Source: Coxiella endosymbiont of Amblyomma nuttalli (GTDB lineage Bacteria; Pseudomonadota; Gammaproteobacteria; Coxiellales; Coxiellaceae). From it: DNA of 64,000 nucleotides. The notes beneath the pieces are model-generated. The model made no database searches and was not told the origin of the DNA. It saw nothing but the letters and a program-made list of their open reading frames with translations. Positions 42,479 through 53,016 of the stretch are shown one piece after another. The stretch spans positions 682,001 through 746,000 of the forward strand of contig NZ_CP064834.1 in assembly GCF_018107685.1 (NCBI RefSeq), in the 5' to 3' direction. A program made the translations under genes and the position numbers. Each line of letters opens with the position of its first letter. Within the stretch, counting starts at the first letter, position 1.

Positions 42479-43606
42479 TTGTCAGTGATTATATTTCGTT
42501 ATCTGTGTAAAGAAATTTTGGGAACCCTATTGGCGACAACATTAATCTTGTTGATCATCTTCATGATGAACCAATTTGTCCATTATTTCAACGATGCTGC
42601 CGCTGGAAAAATTACGGTGAAAGCAGTAATGGAAGTCATGTCGTTACAAGTTCCTTTATTGTTGGGTTACTTAATTCCATTAGGCTTATTTTTTGGAGGA
42701 TTATTAGCATTAGGACGTATGATGGTGGATCATGAATTGGTGGTACTGAGAGCCTGCGGAGTCAGTCGTATGAAAATTGTGAAAATGATTATGATGCTTG
42801 CGTTACTAGTTACCATTATTGTTGCATGGCTTATGTTATGGGTAGAGCCAAGAATACAATGGTATCAAGGAAAGATTTTAACCGATGCAGTGACGAGGGC
42901 TTCTCTAACGAAAATTATTCCTGGGCGTTTTCAGATATTTGGTAACAGCAATCGATTTTTCGAAGTTTTTTATGCGGGAGGTATCGATAAACATCAAAAA
43001 CGAATGATCAACATCTTTCTTGCAAAAACAGATACTAAAAAAGGATATCAAACTTTTTTCGATTTGATTTTAGCTAGTGAAGCTTGTGAATTAGATAAAG
43101 CTGGCGATGGCCACTTTATTTTTTTAAAAAACGGATTTCGTTATATTGGGACACCAGGCAAATTAAATTATGATGTCATGAAATTTAATGACTATGGCAT
43201 TCGGTTAACACCATTATCCAGTAGTATTGATGTGCGTATTGAGGCTATGCAAACGACTATGTTATGGAAACTTCGTAAAAAAAATTTGAAAGCAGCAGCC
43301 GAATTACAGTGGCGCATTGCTATGCCTGTATCAGTTTTGGCATTTGCATTATTGATAGTGCCTTTAAGTGAACTAAAAGCACATAAATGGAAATTCGCGC
43401 AGATGTTGCCTGCTATTTTGATTTATATCATTTACGCTAATCTGATGTTTTTAGGGCGCGTGTGGATTATTAAGGGAGTTGTTAATCCTGTGATTGGATT
43501 GTGGTGGGTTCACGTTCTATTAGGGCTAATAGCAGTTATTTTTCTATTTCTCCAATCGCAATGGTGGTTACGTTTTCGCGTAAAGAGGACGTCGTGCGCC
43601 TTTTAA
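42479..43606 (+). CDS. lptF: LPS export permease LptF
   Basis: LptF and LptG form the inner-membrane channel of the LptB2FG transporter that extracts lipopolysaccharide for export. The 375-residue product has an N-terminal helical bundle (IIFRYLCKEILGTLLATTLI), the coupling region near MMVDHELVVLRACGVS, a periplasmic beta-jellyroll (about residues 130-260), and three C-terminal helices. Start TTG 42479 has AAAAGG six bases upstream. GTG 42485 would give the more usual N-terminus (family MIIFRYL) but sits farther from that site. It overlaps lptG. Confidence 0.92.
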   Translation: MSVIIFRYLCKEILGTLLATTLILLIIFMMNQFVHYFNDAAAGKITVKAVMEVMSLQVPLLLGYLIPLGLFFGGLLALGRMMVDHELVVLRACGVSRMKIVKMIMMLALLVTIIVAWLMLWVEPRIQWYQGKILTDAVTRASLTKIIPGRFQIFGNSNRFFEVFYAGGIDKHQKRMINIFLAKTDTKKGYQTFFDLILASEACELDKAGDGHFIFLKNGFRYIGTPGKLNYDVMKFNDYGIRLTPLSSSIDVRIEAMQTTMLWKLRKKNLKAAAELQWRIAMPVSVLAFALLIVPLSELKAHKWKFAQMLPAILIYIIYANLMFLGRVWIIKGVVNPVIGLWWVHVLLGLIAVIFLFLQSQWWLRFRVKRTSCAF

Positions 43607-44658
43607 ATCGGTACATTCGCCACGCGGTGGTTGGCGCAACTGGATTAGTGATGCTTATATTGTTAGGTGTTGAAATTTTTATGGAATTTATTGGGCAATT
43701 ATCTCAGATTGGATTGGCTAATTTTGGTTTTGGAAAAGCTTTTTTATATGTATTAATGCAGCTATTATCGGATTTATATCAATTGTTCCCTATGGCAGGA
43801 TTTTTGGGTTGTTTAATCGGATTAGGGTGGCTGGCTTCGAGTAGTCAATTAATCGTAATGCAAGCAGCTGGTGTTTCTATTGCAGGCGTGGTTTGGTCTA
43901 CCGTGAAAGCTGCATTACTAATGATTACAGTGATGACCTTTGTGGGAGAATTGATTGCACCTCTATTAGAGGCCCGCGGTGAAAGAATTAAATCTGTAGC
44001 ACTGGAAAAAACAGTAGGTTATGAGTCATTTGGTCCTATATGGTTACGCGATGCAGAATCTTTTATTTTCATAGGGTCTATTAATTCTAATCGGGAAATC
44101 AGGGATATAAACCGTTTTGTAGTTAAAAATAATCAATTGTTATCAGCTGATTATGCGTCTGAAGGTGAATACATGCATGGGCACTGGATTTTGAGGAATA
44201 TAACACAATCGCATTTCAGTGCCAATCAAATTAAAAAAAACCATTTGACGCAATTGTTGTTGCATGTACTGTTTAATCCGGATTTATTGCATCAAGGTCA
44301 AAAAATGGTGGATCAGGAATCCATGATAAGACTCTATCATACTATTCGCTGTCGTTATGCAGCAGGCCTTCAAACAGGTCAATATGTATTCGCATTTTGG
44401 CAGCGTTCTATTCAACCGTTAACAACCATAGTTATGATTTGTTTGGGAGTACCTTTTATATTTGGATCGCTAAGACAGGCTAACATGGGGATTCGCATCC
44501 TAACTGGTGTGATCATTGGATTTGCTTTTTATATGTTGAATCAGTTTGTTGGGCCGTTTGCGATGGTTTATCAAATTCCACCTGTGATGGCAGCATTAAT
44601 GCCTACACTGTTATTTATCACTGTTTGTATTATTCTATTGCATTATGCAAGATGTTAA
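43594..44658 (+). CDS. lptG: LPS export permease LptG
   Basis: LptG is the partner permease of LptF. The best start is GTG 43594 (VRLLNRYIRHAVVGATGLVM), because AAGAGG at 43583-43588 lies five bases before it and the family begins with an LxRYI motif; the frame is open back to 43501 within lptF. This gives 354 residues, the usual length. It has the coupling segment GWLASSSQLIVMQAAGVS, a periplasmic jellyroll, and C-terminal membrane helices. The 13-bp overlap with lptF suggests translational coupling. lptB, msbA and lpxK complete the pathway; the last two are at 53-56 kb. Confidence 0.93.
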   Translation: MRLLNRYIRHAVVGATGLVMLILLGVEIFMEFIGQLSQIGLANFGFGKAFLYVLMQLLSDLYQLFPMAGFLGCLIGLGWLASSSQLIVMQAAGVSIAGVVWSTVKAALLMITVMTFVGELIAPLLEARGERIKSVALEKTVGYESFGPIWLRDAESFIFIGSINSNREIRDINRFVVKNNQLLSADYASEGEYMHGHWILRNITQSHFSANQIKKNHLTQLLLHVLFNPDLLHQGQKMVDQESMIRLYHTIRCRYAAGLQTGQYVFAFWQRSIQPLTTIVMICLGVPFIFGSLRQANMGIRILTGVIIGFAFYMLNQFVGPFAMVYQIPPVMAALMPTLLFITVCIILLHYARC

Positions 44659-45542
44659 TTGAAAGGGTTAGTGTCATTAGAAAAAGGAACAGTATGAGAA
44701 AAAGGAACAGTACGGCGTCGAACGTTCACAATTGTTTCACATTCAAAAGCTGGTAAAACAAACTCGACGGAGAAATTGTCATGTTTTGGTATAGTGATTT
44801 ATCAGCTAGCGGATATAATTATAAAGTCATAAAGCTGTTATTATCCAGACAATATGCTTTTTATAATTCTTAGTACTGCTAAAATCGCAGTAAAAGTAAC
44901 AACATCTATGCACTGAATGTCATCATTAAAAATACAAATAAAAAATACAAATAATATCTTGACATTTAATTAAATTGAGATAAGCATTAGCAGAAATTTT
45001 TCCAATATAAAAATGCCTAAGGTATTTTCTTACATAGTTCTAATAAATTTCTTGATGCATTTCTCATATTCATTGTTGCTAATTATAGGCAAAGACTATA
45101 ATGAATTAATGCACCAATAGTATTAACAATCCATTATTAACTAAATATATCAGTAAGTTGATGATTCAGATTTTTTACTTTAAATATCGTTATGATCTTT
45201 ATAAGAAACTTCTGGTGTGTATGAATGTTTGTATTTGAAGAAATTAAATTTAAGAGTGTAAATGTAGTAATCTCCCATGGAGATGGTTTTGAATTATGAA
45301 GGTATAACAGACTGATTATGGTGTCGCTGTCGCATGATTTATGTTGTAGGTAAGCAATACCAATCTTTGATAATATTCTATCTGTATTATTCGTTGCAAA
45401 TAGTTGTCCAGAAACTAAGTAGCGTCGTTCTTTTTACTTTTCACTAAAATACGGTATCACTGTTAATGGAAAAATAATCAACAAGTTTTTGTCTATTTTA
45501 ATAAGTATAAGATTCCTATCTCTATAACGATAGTATTGAGTT
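44659..45542. other. Gene-free gap between lptG and purB
   Basis: About 880 bp between convergent genes. A 17-base tandem duplication (unit ending GAACAGTA) occurs just after lptG, near 44677-44712. No gene remnant recognised. Confidence 0.5.
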
Positions 45543-46928
45543 TTAATCCCACTTAAGATTGCCGATTTTTTTGGCTAATGAGACGGAAAAGCCAAGGTAG
45601 TTGCTAGGAGTAAAAGATTTCAAACGTTCTTTTTCTTGTACTGAAAGCGATAATTGTTCAATGAAAATTTTTAGTTGTTTTGCACCTATAGCTTTATCTC
45701 GAGTTATTTCTTTAAGCCTCTCATATGCTTCTTGAATACGATGACGGCGCATAGCTGTTTGTATCGCTTCGGCCAATACTTCCCAATGAGCATTGAGATC
45801 TTTATGAATTTTATTTTTATTAGCACTAATTTTGTTTAATCCCTTGAAAAGGGATTCGTAGGCAATCAGGGAATAACCAAACACGCTTCCCAAATTGCGT
45901 AAAACAGTAGAATCTGTTAAATCACGTTGCCATCGTGAAATAGGTAACTTATTTATCATATGATTAGCCAAAGCGTTAGCTAATCCTAAATTGCCTTCTG
46001 CATTTTCAAAATCGATCGGATTAATTTTATGTGGCATAGTGGAAGAACTAATTTCTGTTTTTATAGCTTTTTGATGGAAATAATCCAAACTGATATAACT
46101 CCAAATATCACGGCAGCAATCAATCAAAACAATGTTTAATCGCACTAGAGACTGTAGTAATTCGCTAAGTCGATCATGTGGTTCGATTTGAGTGGTGTAG
46201 TGATTGGTTTCCAAATCCAATGATTCAATAAAATGCTGTGTGAAGCTAGGCCAATCAAAATCTGGATAAGCAGCACAATGAGCGTTGAAATTACCGACAG
46301 CGCCGTTCATTTTTGCCAGCAATTTACAATGGATAAAAGCCTGGTATTGAGCATGAATACGCGCAACTATATTTGCTAATTCTTTGCCTAGAGTGGTCGG
46401 TGTTGCGGGTTGTCCATGGGTTCGGCTTAGTAGCGGGAGTTCAGCATATCGTTCTGCCAATTTTTGTAGTTGCTTTCCTACTTTTTTGATGGCGGGAATT
46501 AGTACCACTTTGCGGGCCTCATTAACCATGAGTGCATAGGCAAGATTATTGATATCCTCAGAGGTACAACCAAAATGAATAAAAGTCATTAGAGATGAAA
46601 AATGCAATTCTTGCTGTAACTGCTGCTGTAAATAATATTCAACGGCTTTGACATCATGATTAATGATTATTTCAATTTCTTTAATAGTATGAGCGGCTTG
46701 CAAATTAAAATTATCGACGATTCGTTCAAGTTTTTTGTAATCAGAATTACTTAATTTAGTAATTTCTTTTAATTTTTTTTCATTTGATAAAAAGATAAGC
46801 CATTTGATTTCAATAAGAATTCGATAGCGAACAAGACCGTACTCACTAACAATAGGTCGTAGAGCATCAACTTTTTCTTTATATCGACCATCAAGTGGTG
46901 ATAAAGCACTGAGCGGAACTAATTCCAT
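45543..46928 (-). CDS. purB: Adenylosuccinate lyase
   Basis: PurB cleaves SAICAR and adenylosuccinate to release fumarate in purine synthesis. From ATG 46928 (MELVPLSALSPLDGRYKEKV), the family N-terminus, it has 461 residues; the frame is open to 46979 but that extension is atypical. The superfamily signature SSTMPHKINPIDFENAEGN is intact. The catalytic His region (RTHGQPATPTTLGKEL) and the tail with LGFSVSLAKKIGNL are also present. No strong ribosome binding site precedes the start. Together with purD it shows that at least part of the purine pathway is kept. Confidence 0.94.
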   Translation of the reverse strand: MELVPLSALSPLDGRYKEKVDALRPIVSEYGLVRYRILIEIKWLIFLSNEKKLKEITKLSNSDYKKLERIVDNFNLQAAHTIKEIEIIINHDVKAVEYYLQQQLQQELHFSSLMTFIHFGCTSEDINNLAYALMVNEARKVVLIPAIKKVGKQLQKLAERYAELPLLSRTHGQPATPTTLGKELANIVARIHAQYQAFIHCKLLAKMNGAVGNFNAHCAAYPDFDWPSFTQHFIESLDLETNHYTTQIEPHDRLSELLQSLVRLNIVLIDCCRDIWSYISLDYFHQKAIKTEISSSTMPHKINPIDFENAEGNLGLANALANHMINKLPISRWQRDLTDSTVLRNLGSVFGYSLIAYESLFKGLNKISANKNKIHKDLNAHWEVLAEAIQTAMRRHRIQEAYERLKEITRDKAIGAKQLKIFIEQLSLSVQEKERLKSFTPSNYLGFSVSLAKKIGNLKWD

Positions 46929-47308
46929 ATCATAATGATATACGAGATACAGTAAGATATATAAGGAAATCACCAACAAAAATGCTACTACTTAACAATG
47001 TTTTTATGGTCAGCTTCTTGTGATATTTTGGTGCATCATGATATTTTATTTACTTAATCCGTTATTCCCACGTTTTTTAGGAATAGGTGTGGAAACGATA
47101 GATTTTATGTTTTTTATTCTTCACTTCTACTAAAGAAGTGTGGGTAATAATATATTCTAGAATAACCCCGGACATATTTTTAGTCCTAATTACAGTACTA
47201 AGCTGTGGAATGGTGGATTGCAGAAGAATTGGGTTTTCCTTGTAATTGAAGTCAATGTAATGTGGAGTTTAGTCAGTATTCATCAAGCGTCTTAGGAGAC
47301 ATGATTCC
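46929..47308. other. Gap between divergent purB and the DegT-type gene
   Basis: About 380 bp. It holds the promoters for both genes but no coding remnant. A short inverted motif around TTCTTCACTTCTACTAAAGAAG near 47117-47138 is imperfect. Confidence 0.45.
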
Positions 47309-48427
47309 ATGATGCAATTTGTCGATTTGAATCAGCAATATTTTCTAATTAAGGAAGCCATTAATAAAAACGTGCAAGCCGTATTGGATCACGGGCAATT
47401 TATCACAGGACCTGAAGTTATAGAGTTAGAAAAACGTTTGTCGGAATGGATCAGTGTACGTCATTGTGTGACCGTTTCTAATGGAACAATGGCATTGTTA
47501 ATTGCCTTAATGGCATTAGGGATTGGATCAGGTGATGAAGTCATTACTTCATCATTTAGCTTTTTTGCAACTGCAGAGATAATAACTTTTTTAGGTGCCA
47601 AACCCATTTTTATAGATATTGATCCTTTTACTTACAACATCGATGTTTCTCAAATTGAGGTAGCGATTACTAATCAAACGAAAGCCATTGTGCCAGTAAG
47701 CTTGTTTGGCCAATGTGCCGATTTGACAAGTATTAATGCAATTGCTAAGCGTCATGGGCTGTTTGTAATTGAAGATGGTGCTCAAAGTTTAGGAGCGATA
47801 CATCAAGGTAAACAGTCCTGTAGCCTTACGACGATTGGTTGTACTAGTTTTTTTCCTTCTAAACCTTTAGGATGTTACGGCGATGGAGGTGCCTGTTTTA
47901 CAAACGATGATGATTTGGCAGAAACTATGCGACTCATTCGTAATCATGGTCAAAAAAACCATTATAATCATGTTCGTATTGGTCTTAATGCCCGTTTTAA
48001 TACTTTGCAAGCGGCTGTATTATTAGCCAAACTGGAGCGTTTTTCCGATGAATTGAAACGCCGGCAAATAGTAGCAAATTGGTATTCGGAGATTCTACAA
48101 GGACATTTTACAATTCCCTATGTAGCTTCGGAGAATGTCAGTGTTTTTGCTCAATACACTATCCGTGTTAAAGAAAGGGAAGCCATCCGAGCTGCTTTAA
48201 GTAAAGTTGGGATACCAACAGCTGTTCATTATCCGAAGCCATTGCACGAACAACCTGCTATGCAAGATTATTTACGGGAACAGCGGTGGGATTGTCCACA
48301 AGCAAAAATGGCTAGCCAGCAAGTACTGAGTCTACCATTCCATCCTTATTTAGCCAACGAAATAGTGAGAAAGATTTGTAACGAATTGTTAGGTATAGTG
48401 CATCACCAAAGGGTATCAATAAAATAG
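47309..48427 (+). CDS. DegT/DnrJ/EryC1/StrS-family PLP-dependent sugar aminotransferase
   Basis: These enzymes transfer an amino group to a keto-sugar nucleotide used in O-antigen or other surface sugars. The 372-residue product has SNGTMALLIALMALGI (phosphate-binding loop), IEDGAQSLGA with the PLP Asp156, and the Schiff-base lysine Lys185 in TSFFPSKPLGCYGDGGA. The C-terminal substrate domain has GIPTAVHYPKPLHEQP. It most resembles WbpE-type enzymes acting on UDP-3-keto-GlcNAc-uronic acid derivatives; that is from family memory, and the exact substrate is open. It stands alone, with no other sugar gene near. ATG 47309 and 47312 are both possible starts. Confidence 0.85.
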   Translation: MMQFVDLNQQYFLIKEAINKNVQAVLDHGQFITGPEVIELEKRLSEWISVRHCVTVSNGTMALLIALMALGIGSGDEVITSSFSFFATAEIITFLGAKPIFIDIDPFTYNIDVSQIEVAITNQTKAIVPVSLFGQCADLTSINAIAKRHGLFVIEDGAQSLGAIHQGKQSCSLTTIGCTSFFPSKPLGCYGDGGACFTNDDDLAETMRLIRNHGQKNHYNHVRIGLNARFNTLQAAVLLAKLERFSDELKRRQIVANWYSEILQGHFTIPYVASENVSVFAQYTIRVKEREAIRAALSKVGIPTAVHYPKPLHEQPAMQDYLREQRWDCPQAKMASQQVLSLPFHPYLANEIVRKICNELLGIVHHQRVSIK

Positions 48428-49334
48428 CCATTAGTTTCATATCCATGACATAGCTCCTAGTAACAAATATAGAGAGAGTGCAGTGTTAGAGAGCATTGTA
48501 TGAGTTTATGGGGTCTTTAGCTACTTTGATTGCGTGAAATATCACATGCATCAGGAGATGATCATCGGAGAAGAATGCTATAATGTTGAAAGAGAGAGCG
48601 GTGTATTTTGATAGTATTCCTGTGAACTGTGTTGGTTAAGTTTATTTACAGTAGCAACACTGTGTTATTAAATAACTGGCTGACTGATAGATCAAGATTA
48701 TTGTAATCGACTTTGCTATTGTCGTTAGTACGAACAATCGTGTAAATAAAAAGGTACAACACGAAAAGACTGTTAAGAAGACTGTATTAATTAAATAACC
48801 ATTGTTGATACATACAATGAGTTATGTGCATTATATTGGAGCGTTGCAACATATTGGCGTTGCAACGATTCCCAAGATTATAAAGCAGGAAGGAGTGATT
48901 TCTCACAAGGATGTCCAGAGCAGTAAAGTCAATAATGAAACCCGATGAACACTTGTAATGTGCTATCCTGGGATTATTGAGTCATAATTTGTTGATTTTT
49001 CCCTTGTATCGTTTTTACTTCATGAACGAAGAACTACTTAATTGCAAGCTCAACTTCAAAAACCTGACTTCCCCGTTTGCAGTGTGCGACAGATCCTTAA
49101 ATTGACAAACATTGAACTGTGATTTCGAAGCACAACAAATTGTAGTCATATTCATTGTAATCTTTGTTTGATTGTATTGTTTTAGTGTATTATTTTTTGA
49201 CATAAACTTATCACATAAACTTATCTTTTACTGATTTACACCCATAGTCATACCGGAGTATAATGCCCTGCTTTTTGATGATATTTGTGAAAAATAATGG
49301 AAATCACTTATATTTAACTCGTAGGATAATAATA
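48428..49334. other. Gene-free gap upstream of rpsO
   Basis: truB and rbfA precede rpsO in many gammaproteobacteria; no remnant of either was recognised here. Short duplications occur, such as GCGTTGCAAC twice near 48840-48870 and CATAAACTTATC twice near 49201-49225. Confidence 0.5.
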
Positions 49335-49607
49335 ATGTCGTTAATTTCTACAGAAACTAAAAAAATCGTGAAAGAATATCAATTAAGACAAGATGATACA
49401 GGTTCTCCTGAGGTGCAAATTGCCATTCTCAGTGCTAAAATTGATAAGATCACCGAGCATTTAAAAAGCCATACACATGATCACCATTCGCGCCGAGGTT
49501 TATTACGGATGGTTAGTCAACGACGTAGACTTCTAAATTATATAAGAAAAAACAATAAATTAGAGCGTTATCGTGATCTAATCAAACGACTGAGATTGCG
49601 ATCATGA
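49335..49607 (+). CDS. rpsO: Ribosomal protein uS15
   Basis: uS15 is a primary binder of 16S rRNA and represses its own translation through an mRNA pseudoknot in E. coli. From ATG 49335 ([20 protein letters not shown]) it has 90 residues, with [35 protein letters not shown] and the [12 protein letters not shown] tail. The frame is open to 49263 but that extension is unlike the family. AGGATAATA at 49323-49331 is the likely ribosome binding site. Its stop overlaps the pnp start (ATGA). Confidence 0.96.
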   Translation: MSLISTETKKIVKEYQLRQDDTGSPEVQIAILSAKIDKITEHLKSHTHDHHSRRGLLRMVSQRRRLLNYIRKNNKLERYRDLIKRLRLRS

Positions 49608-51709
49608 AGAAAATGATGAATAAAATTAGTAAAACCTTTCAATATGGTAAACATCAGGTTACATTTGAAATCGGAGAAATAGCGCGCCAGTCAACTAGTG
49701 CGGTAATTGTCCGGATGGGCGATACTTTGCTATTGGTTATCGTGGTTGCTAAAGAGGACACTGAGGAAAGTCGTGATTTCTTCCCACTAACGGTTAATTA
49801 TCAAGAAAGAAGTTACGCTGCTGGAAAAATTCCAGGCGGTTATTTCAAGCGAGAAGGTCGTCCGACGGAAAAAGAAACCTTAATTGCCCGGCTAATTGAT
49901 CGTTCTTTACGTCCGCTTTTCCCCCAAGGATTTACTAACGAGGTCCAAATTGTTGCTACAGTCCTTTCGGCAGACCAAAATGTTCCTACTGATATCCCTG
50001 CCATTTTGGGTGCTTCAGCGGCGTTAGCTGTTGCTGGTGTTCCTTTCAATGGTCCATTGGGTGTTACCAGGGTTGGCTATTCTAAAGGGAAATATTTATT
50101 GAATCCTTCCTTGGAAGAAATTAAACAATCTGAGCTCGATTTAGTAGTTGCAGGGACGAGAGAAGCTATATTAATGGTAGAATCAGAAGCGAAAGAGCTG
50201 TCGGAAGCCACAATGCTAAGTGCAGTATTGCATGGACATCTCGCAATGCAAGATGCAATACAGGCGATTGCTGAGCTTGCGAGTGAAGTAGGTGTCACTT
50301 GCTGGAAATGGCAAACATCTCCTCCTAATATAGAATTAAAAAACTTGATTGCTGATAAAGTAGAATCAGAATTAAAAAAAGTTTATCGAATTCGGGAAAA
50401 GACAGTACGGCAAATTCAAATTCAAGCTATTTGTGATCAGTTGTTGATTGAGCTGGAGAAAGGAACTGAAGAAGAAAACACCGTTAATTTTCGTGAAGTA
50501 GCTGCTATCTTTCATGATCTTAAAAGAGATATCGTTCGTAATCAAATTTTAGCAGATGGGTTGCGGCTTGATGGTCGCGATACTAGAACCGTACGACCAA
50601 TCAGCGTCAAAATTGGTATACTGCCTCGTGCTCATGGATCGGCTTTATTTACTCGTGGAGACACCCAGGCATTAGTAGTGACTACATTAGGTACTGAGAG
50701 GGATGCTCAATTGATCGATAATCTTGATGGTGATCACCGAGAAGATTTTATTTTCCACTATAATTTCCCGTCCTTTTGTGTAGGTGAGATAGGCTTTATG
50801 GGTAGCCCAAAGCGTCGGGAGATTGGTCATGGTCGATTAGCTAAACGTGCTGTAGCTCCTTTAATACCTATCCTTGAAGAATTTCCTTATGTAATTCGAG
50901 TGGTGTCAGAAATTTTGGAGTCAGATGGATCAAGTTCAATGGCAAGCGTCTGTGGTAGCAGTTTAGCGTTAATGGATGCTGGTGTGCCAATCAAAGCGTC
51001 TGTAGCAGGTATTGCTATGGGGCTAATTAAGGAAGACGATCATTACGCCATTTTGTCGGATATTTCTGGTGAGGAAGATCGCTTAGGAGATATGGATTTT
51101 AAAGTGGCAGGTACGGTAAGTGGCGTGACAGCACTTCAGATGGATATTAAGATCGAGGGCATTCAAAAGGAAATTATGGAAAAGGTGCTCGATCAGGCAA
51201 AAGAAGGCCGCTTGCATATTCTTAGGATTATGAGTGCTACTATTGAGAAGCCTCGTTGTCAAGTATCTCAGTTGGCACCGCGTTACATCACGATGAGAAT
51301 TAATCCTGAAAGAATTCGGGATGTTATTGGCAAGGGTGGAGTGACCATCCGAGAAATTACGGAGGCGACGAATTGTGTAATTGATATTGCGGATGATGGC
51401 ACAATTAAGATTGCAGCTTCTTCTATAGAAGAAGGTGAAGCGGCTAGGCATCGTATTGAGAAATTAACTGCAAAAGTCGAACTTGGTAAAACTTATGAAG
51501 GACTAGTAGTAAAGATTTTAGACTTTGGAGCTGTTGTACAGATTTTACCAAATTATCAAGGACTAGTTCATATTTCTCAGATTGCTAATGAGCGGGTAAA
51601 AAATGTTAGGTGCTATATGGAAGAAGGACAAATCGTTCGAGTGAAAGTGATTGAGATAGATCGGCAAGGACGTGTTCGGTTAAGTTTGAAACAAGCGGAT
51701 TCAGTGTAA
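49604..51709 (+). CDS. pnp: Polyribonucleotide nucleotidyltransferase (PNPase)
   Basis: PNPase degrades RNA 3' to 5' with phosphate and works in the degradosome. The 701-residue product has two RNase PH domains ([40 protein letters not shown] and later [34 protein letters not shown]). A KH domain ([20 protein letters not shown]) and an S1 domain ([20 protein letters not shown]) follow. Length is normal. The first of three close ATG codons (49604, 49613, 49616) overlaps the rpsO stop, so coupling is likely. Confidence 0.96.
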   Translation: MKKMMNKISKTFQYGKHQVTFEIGEIARQSTSAVIVRMGDTLLLVIVVAKEDTEESRDFFPLTVNYQERSYAAGKIPGGYFKREGRPTEKETLIARLIDRSLRPLFPQGFTNEVQIVATVLSADQNVPTDIPAILGASAALAVAGVPFNGPLGVTRVGYSKGKYLLNPSLEEIKQSELDLVVAGTREAILMVESEAKELSEATMLSAVLHGHLAMQDAIQAIAELASEVGVTCWKWQTSPPNIELKNLIADKVESELKKVYRIREKTVRQIQIQAICDQLLIELEKGTEEENTVNFREVAAIFHDLKRDIVRNQILADGLRLDGRDTRTVRPISVKIGILPRAHGSALFTRGDTQALVVTTLGTERDAQLIDNLDGDHREDFIFHYNFPSFCVGEIGFMGSPKRREIGHGRLAKRAVAPLIPILEEFPYVIRVVSEILESDGSSSMASVCGSSLALMDAGVPIKASVAGIAMGLIKEDDHYAILSDISGEEDRLGDMDFKVAGTVSGVTALQMDIKIEGIQKEIMEKVLDQAKEGRLHILRIMSATIEKPRCQVSQLAPRYITMRINPERIRDVIGKGGVTIREITEATNCVIDIADDGTIKIAASSIEEGEAARHRIEKLTAKVELGKTYEGLVVKILDFGAVVQILPNYQGLVHISQIANERVKNVRCYMEEGQIVRVKVIEIDRQGRVRLSLKQADSV

Positions 51710-53016
51710 ATATTCTCTGTCTAATTGGAAATTAGACGCAACGAATAAATCCCAAACGACGGTGATTTATGATAGTACTCATATTTTAATAGTACTCATG
51801 TTTTAGTTGTCATATTATATATTGAATTCTTTGTTATCTTAGTAATTTGATTACGAAATCCAAAAAATAAATTTGTGGTTAAGTTTATTAATACATTAGG
51901 ACTAGACTGCCAACAATATGAACTTACTATTTTTTGTTCAGGTGCTAACTTCAGGATTGTATAATTCCGGTAGGCATGAGTGATGGTTATTTATCCATCA
52001 TATTCCTATCACAAAATATCCGATTGATCGTCTACTCTTTAAAAACGCAGATTACCAAAGCTTATTTGTTACTATAGGAATTTTCAAATAGCTAGAAGTT
52101 TTTCAGTTAGTGGCTATTTCAACGAGGTGATATCTGGGAATAGTATTTATTATGGAGAGTTGCAGTAATATTTTCTTTTTTTTAATCGTATCATGGTATC
52201 ATAGTATTGGTAGCACAGTTGCTGGTTACTGCTATCGCAGAGATGTTCATAGATGCTTTGTTAGCTGGATTTTCGTTTCTCCTATTTAACGAACTGTCTT
52301 ATAATTGTGATACTCATGTTGACTCTATAATTTTATTTATTTATTTTCTTATTTATTTTCCGATGATCCTTTTTCTGGTTTTATGCTTTTATGAAAGGTG
52401 TTACCTGCGACTCGCGGTTGATTATACCGTATGTACTAATAATTTGGTCACAATATTGTGGACTCATAGTGTTAACTGTATACCGATGATTATTTAATTA
52501 TAAATGAGGATGTCTTTTCATAAAACCTTTTGAGTTTTTGATACGCATGTTTATCGTAGGTATCTTACAATGCATAACAATACGAGTTAGGCTATAAACT
52601 GTTGTAGTGTTGTCAATGAGTTTAGCCTGATAGATTCTCTTGTGCTAATTAGGTTAGTATCCAATAGTATCCAGTTTAGATTCAAACGGCAGTATGGTAA
52701 AACGTTATATAACACCATAATTCTAATTTGTGATGCGGGTCTTCTCTTATTATGATAGTTATACTACCTACATCATAGTAGAAACTTCTTTAGATTATAT
52801 GAACGTTTAGTAGAAGTAATCTACCTCATTATGTATTGTTTTCCACTATAGTTGTTTATCATCGCTGTTATTTTCAAGCTGGATTATTATTGATCAATTT
52901 AGCATGCATGGACAAAAGATAATTTGCAATCCTAAAAGGAAGGGACCATTTGCATATAGATTTCTTCAGGCGATAGAATAATAGTCATATAGTAAGTTCG
53001 CTATTATGTAGAGGCA
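51710..53016. other. Gene-free gap between pnp and msbA
   Basis: About 1.3 kb. A hydrophobic TTG-started frame at 52207-52497 has no family match and no ribosome binding site. Short duplications occur (TAGTACTCAT twice near 51772-51800, TATCATGGTATCATAG near 52191). No terminator or RNA gene was recognised. Confidence 0.5.

Noticed and set aside
52207-52497. Hydrophobic 96-codon frame in the pnp-msbA gap, faintly like an RDD-type membrane protein
   Set aside because: TTG start without a ribosome binding site, no clear family motif; hydrophobic frames arise easily in T-rich DNA.
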